Source: JBQDBK01 sp052090825 (lineage in GTDB: Bacteria; Bacillota; Clostridia; Tissierellales; Peptoniphilaceae). Taken from it: a stretch of 64,000 nt of DNA. Shown here one piece after another: positions 9,348 to 17,411 of this stretch (positions within the stretch are counted from its first letter, which is position 1; each line of letters opens with the position of its first letter). Where the stretch lies: positions 7,413 through 71,412 of the forward strand of contig JBQDBK010000009.1 in the NCBI GenBank assembly GCA_052090825.1, read 5' to 3'. Both the position numbers and the translations under genes were made by a program. A model generated the notes under the pieces. It was not told the DNA's origin. It was given only the letters and a program-made list of their open reading frames with translations, and did not search any database.

Positions 9348-9376
9348 AATATATAGTAAAATATAATAAAAATCAA
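9348..9376 (-). promoter_or_regulatory. Promoter for the plsX operon
   Basis: Minus strand TTGATT (9376-9371), 17-bp spacer, TATATT (9353-9348). The predicted start is about 20 nt upstream of the preferred TTG start codon. The spacing is ideal and each hexamer is close to consensus. Confidence 0.5.
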
Positions 9377-9429
9377 TAATTCATAAGAAGTATTTATAAT
9401 ATAAAATTTATAAAAATTTAATAGCTATA

Positions 9430-10245
9430 AGAAATATATTTACAAGTACAGTTTCTTTTAAAGCTATAGAAATACCCTTCATAGTGTCTTATACTTCTAA
9501 CCCTTAGACTCTCTATCACATGCAAAACTGTTCCTATAACAATTACTGAAGTATATTATTAGTAATTATTATAGTTTTAACAATACAAAGGCAATCAATA
9601 ACCTAAATCACCTCTTATTATAATTAATAAAACTGTTACAGATTTTACCCACATAATTATTTTGATAAATAAGCACCTATAGTAGTTGTTATTAATTTAG
9701 GTAATATAAAAACAATTATAAATAAAGTATAATTTCTTCCAATAGTATATTTTATATTCAATATTAAATTATTTTAAAAATAAAATATTTAATATTATAA
9801 ATAATAAAGAATTAAAAATAGAAATCTTATATCTTTTATTCATTTTAAAAACTAGTTCATAAGTTAAAAAAGTCAAGATTATTCCAAAGTATATATTATC
9901 AAGTATTTTTTAATCTTTTTTATATATAGACTACAAAATTTAATATAACTATAATAGTAAAAATAGTAGACAATAGAATAACGAATAAAATTCTTAGTTA
10001 ATATCCTTTAAAATTTATATTTATTTAGTATTTTCATTCAAGCTAAAATAAAAAAACTAAATTACTTAAAAGATTTTTCTTAATACTTTCTATATCATTT
10101 GTTTTATAATTTTGAATTTTAATAAGTTACAATTCTATAAATTGATTTAGAAATAGAAAAACTTATAAATTTTTTAAAATAACCTCAAAACTTAAACAAA
10201 TTAATAAAATAAACCGTATATCGAATAATTCATATTTACTCCTTA
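9430..10245 (-). pseudogene. Degraded membrane-transporter remnant, possibly a cation/proton antiporter
   Basis: About 1 kb (9377-10272) with no intact reading frame on either strand. On minus, AGGAG followed by ATG near 10233 could be an old start. Fragments in all three minus frames read like one hydrophobic protein: LPKLITTTIGAYLSK, then VKSVTVLLIIIRGDLG, then LLIAFVLLK and VIVIGTVLHV. In this order they resemble the last transmembrane segments of CPA-type cation/proton antiporters (conserved RGELG-like motif followed by hydrophobic helices). Many stops and frameshifts separate them. The pseudogene call is fairly likely; the family is tentative. Confidence 0.35.
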
Positions 10246-10272
10246 TTCTTTGATAAATATATTTTTACAAAG

Positions 10273-10316
10273 AAAAATCCTAATTAACACATAGTTAAGT
10301 ATTAATTAGGATTTTT
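10273..10316 (-). terminator. Terminator after tRNA-His
   Basis: Perfect 15-bp inverted repeat: plus strand AAAAATCCTAATTAA at 10273-10287 and TTAATTAGGATTTTT at 10302-10316, with a 14-nt loop. The A/T ends give a U-run in either direction, so it may work on both strands. Confidence 0.8.
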
Positions 10317-10339
10317 TATATATATGTAGCTAATTTATA

Positions 10340-10417
10340 TGGGGTGGATAGTGGGATTCGAACCCACGATCTCAAGAGCCACAATCTTGCGCCCTAACCA
10401 ACTAGGCCATACCCACC
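10340..10417 (-). tRNA. tRNA-His (GTG anticodon)
   Basis: Complete cloverleaf on minus. G-1 is at 10417, the acceptor starts GTGGGTA, the D loop contains AGTTGGTTA, the anticodon stem-loop is CAAGATTGTGGCTCTTG with GTG at 10382-10380, and the T arm is GTGGGTTCGAATCCCAC. The 3' end is TATCCAC, then C73 opposite G-1, and an encoded CCA. G-1:C73 is the histidine identity pair. Confidence 0.97.
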
Positions 10418-10438
10418 ATAATTATCGGCAACATATAT

Positions 10439-10467
10439 ATATTAACAAATTTACAAGCTTTAGTCAA
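10439..10467 (-). promoter_or_regulatory. Promoter for tRNA-His
   Basis: Minus strand TTGACT (10467-10462), 17-bp spacer, TAATAT (10444-10439), about 22 bp upstream of the tRNA 5' end. Confidence 0.6.
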
Positions 10468-10474
10468 TAATTAA

Positions 10475-11215
10475 TTACAAAAGTTCAATCTTTTCTTTAA
10501 TTTTATCATATATAATAAAATCTTTATCCTCACTTAAACTTATGCCTATATATCCTTTAGATAAAATATCTAATTGACTTTCTATATTGTCTCTTTTTAT
10601 ATATATTTCATCTCCTAACATTACCTCTTTAATATTTTCATCTAGAAAAGTTATAAATCTGTAAACTCCATTCGGTTTGTCAGAAGTAGGATATTTTCTT
10701 TTAAGTGCTCTTACTTTCAATCCTCCATTTAAAGCATTTTGAAGACTAAATAAATTATAAGGTGATATAGTCGACATGAACTTTCTGTAGCCTTTTTCTT
10801 CATACAATTCTTTTACAAATTTAAATGTAGTAAATTGCAGTTTATTCCCAGTATATTGAGGATCGACTATAGTAGATTTTAAGTAAATAATATTAGATCT
10901 TTCTTCCAAGGGAAGATTTATATCTTCAGCTAATTGATTTTCTTCGCTATTCATAATGACAATATATCTTTCGGCAACAATATTATCTTCGTCATCAAAA
11001 ACGCCCAAAATTTTACCCGATTTATGATAAGGTTGAAAAGTTTCTTTTTTTGGTTCAAGCATAAAAAGTTCTTTGTTTTCTAAATTAGAATATATCTTTT
11101 CCATCAATTCATATACTTGGTCTAAATCCTTATCTTCTAACCATCTCATAGTTAAGTTTTTTTCTACCTTTTTTCCATCAACTTTCTTAACTGCAACTAT
11201 ATTCCCAAGTGACAT
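10475..11215 (-). CDS. GNAT-family acetyltransferase-like protein
   Basis: A 246-residue soluble protein that fits the GNAT fold. N-terminal MRWLEDKDLDQVYELMEKIY is the usual first strand and helix, and YLKSTIVDPQYTGNKLQFTTFKF matches the acetyl-CoA-binding core (motif A position, although the classic Q/RxxGxG/A loop is only partly kept as QYTGNKLQ). ISPYNLFSLQNALNGGLKV resembles the later 'N-S---LEK-GF' segment. The substrate is unknown. An AGGAGGGC site supports the start, 17 bp after the rph-rdgB fusion, so the two are probably co-transcribed. Confidence 0.7.
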   Translation of the reverse strand: MSLGNIVAVKKVDGKKVEKNLTMRWLEDKDLDQVYELMEKIYSNLENKELFMLEPKKETFQPYHKSGKILGVFDDEDNIVAERYIVIMNSEENQLAEDINLPLEERSNIIYLKSTIVDPQYTGNKLQFTTFKFVKELYEEKGYRKFMSTISPYNLFSLQNALNGGLKVRALKRKYPTSDKPNGVYRFITFLDENIKEVMLGDEIYIKRDNIESQLDILSKGYIGISLSEDKDFIIYDKIKEKIELL

Positions 11216-11232
11216 TTAAAGCCCTCCTGATA

Positions 11233-12540
11233 TTATTTAAATTTATATTTTTTATTTAAAAAATCTTTAAATTCATTTAAAGCAATATTTCTATGACTTA
11301 TTCTATTTTTATCAATGCTTGAAACTTCTGCAAAAGTCTTATTATAACCGTCCGGAATGAATATAGAATCATAACCAAATCCATTTGAACCTTTTTCCTT
11401 ATAAGCTATTCTTCCTCTACATATACCCTCAAATTTAAATTCTTTACCATCGGAATTGATATATATTAATACTGTTTTAAAATAGGCATTTCTATTTTTG
11501 CTTTCTCCTAACTTTTTTAATACTTTATCCCTATTATCTTCATCTTTATTTAAATCCGAATAACGAGCTGAATATACTCCAGGTTCACCATTTAAATCCT
11601 CTATAAAAAGCCCAGTATCATCGGCGATAACACTATAAGGAGTTTTTTCTTTTATGGCACGAGCCTTTAATCTAGCATTCCCTTCTAGAGTGCTTTTTAC
11701 TTCTTCAACCTCTATACCTCCTAAATTAGCCTCTGTTTTAGAAATTATATTTATAGGTAAATCTTTCATGATTTCCTTCATTTCTCTTAATTTATTTAAA
11801 TTATCGCTTGATAAAACTAAACTTTCTTTATCTAAGAGAGCTTTATTTTGTAAATCAAGAATTTTTTTAAGTCCTATTTCTGATAAATCTAACAAATCAT
11901 TTAAGTCTCTTCTTGAAAAAGCTTTACCTTCAGCTGTTCCTTGGATTTCAATTATATCTAATTTTTCATTTACTATAACATTTAAATCAACATCTGCCTT
12001 AGAATCTTCTTTATAATCTAAATCTAGAAGTTTTTTATTATCAACAATTCCAACACTTATTGCTGCTACCTGACTTTTTATTGGATTTTCACTTATTGTC
12101 CCATTTTTAATCGCTTTTTTGATAGCAAGAGATATGGCTATAAAAGCTCCATTTATACTGGCAGTTCTGGTCCCCCCATCAGCAGATATTACGTCACAAT
12201 CTACCCAAATAGTTTTATCAGGAATTTTTGAAAAGTCTATACATGATCTTAAACTTCTACCTATTAATCTTTGTATTTCTTGAGTTCTTCCATCAATTTT
12301 ACCTTTAGATATATCTCTAATTTTTCTTAAATGAGTAGAACCTGGTAGCATAGAATACTCACAAGATAACCACCCTAATCTTTTCCCTTTTAGAAAAAAC
12401 GGAACTTTGTCTTCTATAATAGCTGTACAAATTACCCTTGTATTTTCAACTTCTATTAAAACCGAACCTTGTGGATTAGGTGTATAATTTAAATTTAATT
12501 TTATTTCTCTTATTTGATCATGTTTCCTATATTTACGCAT
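11233..12540 (-). CDS. rph-rdgB: Fused RNase PH / XTP-dITP pyrophosphatase
   Basis: Two enzymes in one 435-residue chain. Residues 1-240 are RNase PH, a phosphorolytic 3'-to-5' exoribonuclease for tRNA ends (LPGSTHLRKIRDISKGKIDG, then GRTQEIQRLIGRSLR, and SADGGTRTASINGAF). From about 241 to the end is the Ham1/RdgB nucleotide pyrophosphatase that removes inosine and xanthosine triphosphates: LVLSSDNLNKLREMKEI replaces the usual 'ASNN--K--E', with TLEGNARLKA, IADDTGLFIEDLNG, PGVYSARY and GSNGFGYDSIF. The fusion recurs in clostridial relatives. The start follows the amidase terminator directly, with GGAGG in the gap. Confidence 0.93.
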   Translation of the reverse strand: MRKYRKHDQIREIKLNLNYTPNPQGSVLIEVENTRVICTAIIEDKVPFFLKGKRLGWLSCEYSMLPGSTHLRKIRDISKGKIDGRTQEIQRLIGRSLRSCIDFSKIPDKTIWVDCDVISADGGTRTASINGAFIAISLAIKKAIKNGTISENPIKSQVAAISVGIVDNKKLLDLDYKEDSKADVDLNVIVNEKLDIIEIQGTAEGKAFSRRDLNDLLDLSEIGLKKILDLQNKALLDKESLVLSSDNLNKLREMKEIMKDLPINIISKTEANLGGIEVEEVKSTLEGNARLKARAIKEKTPYSVIADDTGLFIEDLNGEPGVYSARYSDLNKDEDNRDKVLKKLGESKNRNAYFKTVLIYINSDGKEFKFEGICRGRIAYKEKGSNGFGYDSIFIPDGYNKTFAEVSSIDKNRISHRNIALNEFKDFLNKKYKFK

Positions 12541-12550
12541 TTTACCTCCA

Positions 12551-12584
12551 AAATAATAAAGAGGCTAAAACCTCTTATTATTTT
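12551..12584 (-). terminator. Terminator after the amidase gene
   Basis: Hairpin made of AAATAATAA(A)GAGG and CCTCTTATTATTT around a short CTAAAA loop, with A/T-rich ends. It lies between the amidase stop and the rph-rdgB ribosome site, so some read-through would feed rph. Confidence 0.75.
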
Positions 12585-12592
12585 ACTAATAT

Positions 12593-13933
12593 CTAATTGT
12601 TTTCTATATATTTTATTTTGTAATTTTCTATTCCTTTAAATAATCCATTTGCTAATTTTTCTATATACTCTTCATCTATTATTTTATCATAATCATCTGG
12701 ATTTGACATAAATCCAAGCTCAGCTAAGGCTGATACTGATTTGGTCTTATTTAAAACAACTAAGTCAGGTCTATTTTTTATTCCTCTACTATTACTTTCT
12801 GTCTCTTCTAATAAAGCTTTTAACAATTCATCTGCAAAATACTTTTGTTCAGTACTTTTAATTATTACTTTTGATTCAGATGCATATAAGACTTCTATCC
12901 CTTTGGCTTCTCTATTGTCAGAACTATTAAAGTGTATGGATAAAAACAATTCAGAATTTAACTTATTAGATACACTAGCCCTATCTAACAATTTAATATA
13001 CTCATCTTCAGTTCTTGTCATTATGGTTTCATAACCCCTAGATTTTAATTTATTATTTAATATCTTTGCTACTTGTAAATTTAAGTCTTTTTCCTTAAGA
13101 CCTGAATCAACTATAGCTCCCGAATCCTTTCCTCCATGTCCAGGATCTATAACTATAGTAATAGGACCTTCAGCTTTTATCTTTTTACTTATAGTTCTTT
13201 TCTCTTTGTTTTCTTTTAAATCTTCAATTGTCAAACCTGCTGCTTTATACGCTTCTTTATTATCTTTATCTTCTACTTTATTTGTTTCTATTTTTTCTGT
13301 ATTGGATATAAATGATGATTTAGCTTTATTTGCAGTCTCAACAACTGGCTTAGATTCTTTAATTAAATCATTTTTATTTTTATCATTAGAATTATTACTC
13401 TCATCAGAAGTAGAATTAACTTTAGAGACGCTTTCTTTATCTTTTACTTTTACAGTACTTATTATTGCTTGTTGAGAATCTCCATTCCACGACACTTTAT
13501 AATCCATTGCTTCTGATAAAAATCTTAATGGAACCATAGTTTTTGTTTCAACTTTAGGTTCATTGAATTTTGCAAATCTCGGCACTGAATCATTATTTAA
13601 TTTAATTTTTTTATCATTTACATATACTATATTAGAATCAATTTTTAGTTTAATCCTTTTATTATTTAATTCTATAGTTGCACTCTTTATTTTATTATCC
13701 CACTTAACATTAGCTCCAAGTCCTTCTGTCAATTCTCTTATTGGTACAAAAGTTCTGGAATTTAAGTTGTATGGTTTAAAATCCGATTTAATCTCTTTAC
13801 CATCTACTACTACACTCACATCACTTACCTTAACATTTTTATTATTAATAATTACCTTAAAATTAGAACTAGCTTCAACATTTGAAGTAACAAAAAATAA
13901 TATTAATATTAAATATAAAATAGTTTTTTTCAT
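12593..13933 (-). CDS. Secreted N-acetylmuramoyl-L-alanine amidase with copper-amine-oxidase-N-like stalk
   Basis: Zinc enzyme that cuts the glycan-peptide bond of peptidoglycan. The chosen ATG (13933) has AGGAGG five bases upstream and starts a signal peptide (MKKTILYLILILFFVTSNVEA, residues 1-21). Residues about 25-165 form one copper amine oxidase N-like domain (SRTFVPIRELTEGLGANVKW and MVPLRFLSEAMDYKVSWNG). A Ser/Asn/Lys-rich linker follows. Amidase_3 runs 256-446 with DPGHGGKDSG, KEKDLNL, LFLSIHFNSS and ALAELGFMSN carrying the zinc ligands and catalytic glutamate. It follows the pilus operon and AIR-synthase-like gene on the same strand but has its own promoter. It may remodel the wall for growth or for the pilus; that link is inference. 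Confidence 0.93.
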   Translation of the reverse strand: MKKTILYLILILFFVTSNVEASSNFKVIINNKNVKVSDVSVVVDGKEIKSDFKPYNLNSRTFVPIRELTEGLGANVKWDNKIKSATIELNNKRIKLKIDSNIVYVNDKKIKLNNDSVPRFAKFNEPKVETKTMVPLRFLSEAMDYKVSWNGDSQQAIISTVKVKDKESVSKVNSTSDESNNSNDKNKNDLIKESKPVVETANKAKSSFISNTEKIETNKVEDKDNKEAYKAAGLTIEDLKENKEKRTISKKIKAEGPITIVIDPGHGGKDSGAIVDSGLKEKDLNLQVAKILNNKLKSRGYETIMTRTEDEYIKLLDRASVSNKLNSELFLSIHFNSSDNREAKGIEVLYASESKVIIKSTEQKYFADELLKALLEETESNSRGIKNRPDLVVLNKTKSVSALAELGFMSNPDDYDKIIDEEYIEKLANGLFKGIENYKIKYIENN

Positions 13934-13949
13934 AAATCCTCCTAGATTA

Positions 13950-13978
13950 TTTATACAGCATAGATTTTTTAAAGTCAA
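13950..13978 (-). promoter_or_regulatory. Promoter for the amidase, with very short leader
   Basis: Minus strand TTGACT (13978-13973), 17-bp spacer, TATAAA (13955-13950). The predicted transcript start near 13943 coincides with the AGGAGG ribosome site (13943-13938), leaving a leader of about ten bases. The promoter overlaps the end of the AIR-synthase-like gene only by its flank. Confidence 0.6.
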
Positions 13979-13984
13979 TGAAAT

Positions 13985-14965
13985 TTACACTACTTTATAT
14001 AATTCATCAGATTCAACTTCAGTTATTAGTTTATCTTTATCTTTTATATATAAATCTTTACCTTCTTTAACTATACCTATTGCACTTATGCTTATATTCT
14101 CCTTAACTGCATCTATTTTTAACTTTATAAAATCTTCTTTTGTAAGTACAAATAACATACTTCCTGAAGAAATTAATTTATATGGATTTATATTAAAATG
14201 ATCACTTATTTTCATAGTCACATCTTCTATAGGTATACTATCATTATTAATTTCTATTCTCTTGTTTAATAAATGGCTCACCTCAAGTAAAGCTCCATAG
14301 ACTCCACCTTCTGTTATGTCATGCATAAATTTAACATTATTTTTCATAGCTATTTTTGATTCTTTTAAAACTGATAATGAGTTTTTAAACTTTTCAATAA
14401 CATACTTTTCTTCTTTACTCAAAATATTTCTTAATTCTTCTTTTTTCTCTGAATAAATAATAGAACTTCCTTCAATACCTATGCTCTTTGATATAGCAAT
14501 TATATCACCAGAATTTATATTTTTATAATTTAAGGAAGTATTTTTTTTGACTCTTCCTAAAACTGTAGAAGTTACAACTATCTTATTTACAGCATCTGTT
14601 ACTTCAGTATGCCCCCCAATTATATCTAAATTAAGTTTATTACTTTCTTTATTAGCATCTATAATAATTTTTTTTAGATCTTCCAACTCTGCTTCAGGAG
14701 GCAATAGTATACTTAATAAAATACCAACAGGTTCTGCTCCTTGACAAGATATATCATTGCAAGAAACATTAACTGCCAACACTCCTAAATCTTTAGTAGA
14801 TCCTGTTATAGGATCAATAGATAAAACTGCCAAATCATCACCTATATCTAAAACAGCATTATCTATACCAATGCTAGCACTTGTTAAAACTTCTTTTCTT
14901 TTTAAGCTTATATTACTAAAAATATATTCTTCTAATTGAACATTTGATAATTTTCCTACTTTCAT
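13985..14965 (-). CDS. AIR synthase-related (HypE/ThiL/PurM superfamily) protein
   Basis: A 326-residue member of the PurM-like ATP-binding superfamily. The N-terminal part has IGDDLAVLSIDP and LAVNVSCNDISCQGAEP, matching the nucleotide-binding 'D-A-----GA-P' region, followed by ADANKESNKLNL-like helix residues and GGHTEV. The C-terminal part has MHDITEGGVYGALLEVS and SGSMLFVL, closest to HypE-type proteins. No hydrogenase, thiamine or purine gene is nearby, and the C-terminal cysteine of HypE is absent, so the reaction is unknown. Its start overlaps the PilM-PilN stop in ATGA, tying it to the pilus operon. Confidence 0.8.
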   Translation of the reverse strand: MKVGKLSNVQLEEYIFSNISLKRKEVLTSASIGIDNAVLDIGDDLAVLSIDPITGSTKDLGVLAVNVSCNDISCQGAEPVGILLSILLPPEAELEDLKKIIIDANKESNKLNLDIIGGHTEVTDAVNKIVVTSTVLGRVKKNTSLNYKNINSGDIIAISKSIGIEGSSIIYSEKKEELRNILSKEEKYVIEKFKNSLSVLKESKIAMKNNVKFMHDITEGGVYGALLEVSHLLNKRIEINNDSIPIEDVTMKISDHFNINPYKLISSGSMLFVLTKEDFIKLKIDAVKENISISAIGIVKEGKDLYIKDKDKLITEVESDELYKVV

Positions 14966-16320
14966 CTCTCATCTTCCAATTCTACTTTTATTTTAAAATT
15001 TATAACTCCATCATAAATATCTTCTTCTATTAATTCGCTATTATAGCTAATACTTTCCATTACTTCATCGATTTTCTTTTTACTTTTTGATATACCAGAA
15101 ATATAACCTAAATTATTTTCAAAATAATATTCTGTAAATAAAATATTCTCATTTACACTATCTTCAAATTTTAAAAATAATTTATGAAATATCAGATTGT
15201 TTTTCTTATTAATTTCTAAATTTTTATTTTCATTTCTAATTTTTATTAATTCTTTGTTTTTATTTTTTAAAGTTCTAAATTCATTAGTATTAAAACTTTC
15301 ATCTAGCTTATTTAAGTTTAACTCCAGTTTTCTGGTCAAATTATAATTATTATTCAATACATTTTTTAAATAAGTAAAATATAGACTATTGGAAATTATA
15401 ATTGAAGCTAAAATAAGAGGAATAATATAGTTTAATTTTTCTTTTTTTCTTGATTTAAGAAAATTGAAATTATTATCTAAAAGCATATCATTATTACTTA
15501 ATTCAAAATCAATTTTATTATTTTCATTTAAATTTTCAAATAAGTCTTTGCTATAATCTAGAGATGCACTCCCTATAAATAAAATATTTTCTTTATTACA
15601 TAATTCAGAGATATAATTTATTTTTTTATAAATTAATATTTTCGATTTATTTATTAATTTTTCTTTTTTTATTTCTTCAATATATGTATATTTTAAATTC
15701 AAAATATCTTTAAATTGATTATAATTTAATTCATATTCTTCTAATAGTTTTGTGAAATCATTATAAAAAATAGATCTATTAACATTATTATTATCTATAA
15801 TTATGTTAGATAAGCCAAAATAAACAAAAGTTTTATTTTTTACATTTAAAGCATCTAATATATGATAAATACCTAATAGATCTTTATTTAACTTTTCAAA
15901 AATATATAAATAATCATTAAATATATCCTTGGGAAATAATCTAATATCACAATTTATAGCATTATCTAATTTTGAATATTTATACTTAATTATATACTCA
16001 TCTAAATTTATAGGCAAAGCCTCTTCCACTTCATAAGAAATCATAGAGTCTAAATCTTCTAAAGAAATTTTAGGTAGTTTTAATTTTATATTTAAAATTT
16101 TATCTGTAACAAATAATAAAACAAAATTATCCAGGCTATCATTATTTTCAAAATATTTTTTTAAAATATAATATAAATGAGACTTATCCAGTATTAAACT
16201 ATTTTCTATTACCTTTCTTGGAATGTCTATTTCTGATGAGCTCTCTTCATTTATTATTTTAAAAGATAAATCTTCTACTATTATATAGGTTAAACGTCTA
16301 TACTTTTTAAATAATTTCAT
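14962..16320 (-). CDS. PilM-PilN-type fused pilus assembly protein
   Basis: A 452-residue protein that looks like PilM and PilN in one chain, an arrangement like GspL of type II secretion. The cytoplasmic part (1-290) has the PilM-type stretch LPKISLEDLDSMISYEVEEALPINLDEY. A single transmembrane helix is at about 297-317, followed by a coil (LTRKLELNLNKLDES) and a PilN-like ferredoxin-fold end (ENNLGYISGISKSKKKIDEVMESI). Sequence is strongly diverged and Asn/Ile/Lys rich. The ATG at 16320 was chosen over an earlier one because GGTGAT precedes it and it overlaps the prepilin peptidase stop in ATGA. Assignment rests on layout plus short motifs. Confidence 0.75.
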   Translation of the reverse strand: MKLFKKYRRLTYIIVEDLSFKIINEESSSEIDIPRKVIENSLILDKSHLYYILKKYFENNDSLDNFVLLFVTDKILNIKLKLPKISLEDLDSMISYEVEEALPINLDEYIIKYKYSKLDNAINCDIRLFPKDIFNDYLYIFEKLNKDLLGIYHILDALNVKNKTFVYFGLSNIIIDNNNVNRSIFYNDFTKLLEEYELNYNQFKDILNLKYTYIEEIKKEKLINKSKILIYKKINYISELCNKENILFIGSASLDYSKDLFENLNENNKIDFELSNNDMLLDNNFNFLKSRKKEKLNYIIPLILASIIISNSLYFTYLKNVLNNNYNLTRKLELNLNKLDESFNTNEFRTLKNKNKELIKIRNENKNLEINKKNNLIFHKLFLKFEDSVNENILFTEYYFENNLGYISGISKSKKKIDEVMESISYNSELIEEDIYDGVINFKIKVELEDER

Positions 16321-17015
16321 AAAATCACCTTTAATATACTCATTCCTATATATGGACACAAGGCTATAGCATCTTTTTTATTCTTTTTTTTACTAACTAT
16401 TAATATTATACTAACTATTGCAGCAAATATAAATGTATTTCTAAATATTATTAAGGCATCAAAATAAGAATTAGAAAAAAATCCTGATAAAGCTCCAAAT
16501 AAGATATCTCCTTCTCCCATAGCATGTGTGAATTTAAAAATTATAAAATAAACTAATAATAATGTGAACAAAGATAAAATAGATATAAGAAATGAACTAT
16601 TACTTATATACTTATAGAATATTTCTAAAAACAGTAAAATTATAATATCAAAAATATAAATTTCTTTAATTCTTAAATCTGTAAACGAGATTATAATTAT
16701 AATACAAGCTTCTAATAATCTAATAAAAAAATATAAATTTAATCCATATTTTTCATAAATTAATAGAAAAATCATTCCTGTGATTATCTCAATCAATATA
16801 TTTAAAAAAGAAATTTTAGAATTACATTTATTACATTTTCCTTTTAATAATAAATAACTTATTATTGGAATATTTAAATATATAGGTATTATACTTCCAC
16901 AATTTTCACACCTACTCCTTCCAAATAAAAAAGTTTTTATATCTTCTCTCCTGTAAATAAAGGCTCCCATAAGAGAGCCTATGCAAGAACCTATTATAAA
17001 AATTAAAAATTTCAT
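16317..17015 (-). CDS. pilD: Prepilin leader peptidase / N-methyltransferase
   Basis: Membrane aspartic protease (A24) that removes the short leader of type IV prepilins and methylates the new N-terminus. Two CxxC pairs (C36/C39 and C61/C64) form the zinc site of the methylase loop. The catalytic aspartates are D113 in FTDLRIKEIYIFD and D170 in GEGDILFGALSGFF. The chain is 232 residues with six to eight hydrophobic segments, as expected. It lies 7 bp after the pilin gene and its stop overlaps the next gene. Confidence 0.93.
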   Translation of the reverse strand: MKFLIFIIGSCIGSLMGAFIYRREDIKTFLFGRSRCENCGSIIPIYLNIPIISYLLLKGKCNKCNSKISFLNILIEIITGMIFLLIYEKYGLNLYFFIRLLEACIIIIISFTDLRIKEIYIFDIIILLFLEIFYKYISNSSFLISILSLFTLLLVYFIIFKFTHAMGEGDILFGALSGFFSNSYFDALIIFRNTFIFAAIVSIILIVSKKKNKKDAIALCPYIGMSILKVIL

Positions 17016-17022
17016 ACTAACC

Positions 17023-17400
17023 TCAGTTACTATTTATTTCCTTTAATTCTTTTCCTTCAACTTTAACCTCACCAGGGGATACAGTAATATTCCCATCTGT
17101 GTCTACTCTAATTTTAAAATCATTTTCTCCATCTTTTAAAGCTTTAGCAGGTTTAGGAATGTTTCCTTCAAAATAATCTTTTAAATCATTAATTGAAATG
17201 TCGCTTTTATTTTCCGGATTTTCTATTAAGTACATTATTGCAGCATTTTTTATTTCTTTTACATTTACATTATGAGCCGCTGCTTGTGCTGTTAAATTTG
17301 ATTTGCTAAATCTTGGTATAGCTATAGAAACTAAAATTAAAATTATAGCTATAACTATAACAAGCTCAACCAAAGTAAAAGCTTTTAATTTTTTATTCAT
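17023..17400 (-). CDS. Type IV prepilin-like protein
   Basis: A 125-residue prepilin. The class III leader MNKKLKA is followed by FTLVELVIVIAIILILVSIAIPRF, with Glu5 of the mature protein and the long hydrophobic helix conserved. The residue before the cut is Ala instead of the usual Gly. The soluble domain is short (about 85 residues) with no cysteines and ends in charged strands (DFKIRVDTDGNITVSPGEVKV). It is the only pilin in the operon, so it may be the major subunit of a simple pilus or a competence-type pseudopilus. Confidence 0.92.
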   Translation of the reverse strand: MNKKLKAFTLVELVIVIAIILILVSIAIPRFSKSNLTAQAAAHNVNVKEIKNAAIMYLIENPENKSDISINDLKDYFEGNIPKPAKALKDGENDFKIRVDTDGNITVSPGEVKVEGKELKEINSN

Positions 17401-17411
17401 TTTTCACCTCT

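Noticed and set aside
13985..14965. Naming the AIR-synthase-like gene hypE, selD, thiL or purM
   Set aside because: It lacks the HypE C-terminal cysteine, SelD Cys/Sec motif and any matching pathway neighbours, so only the superfamily is supported.
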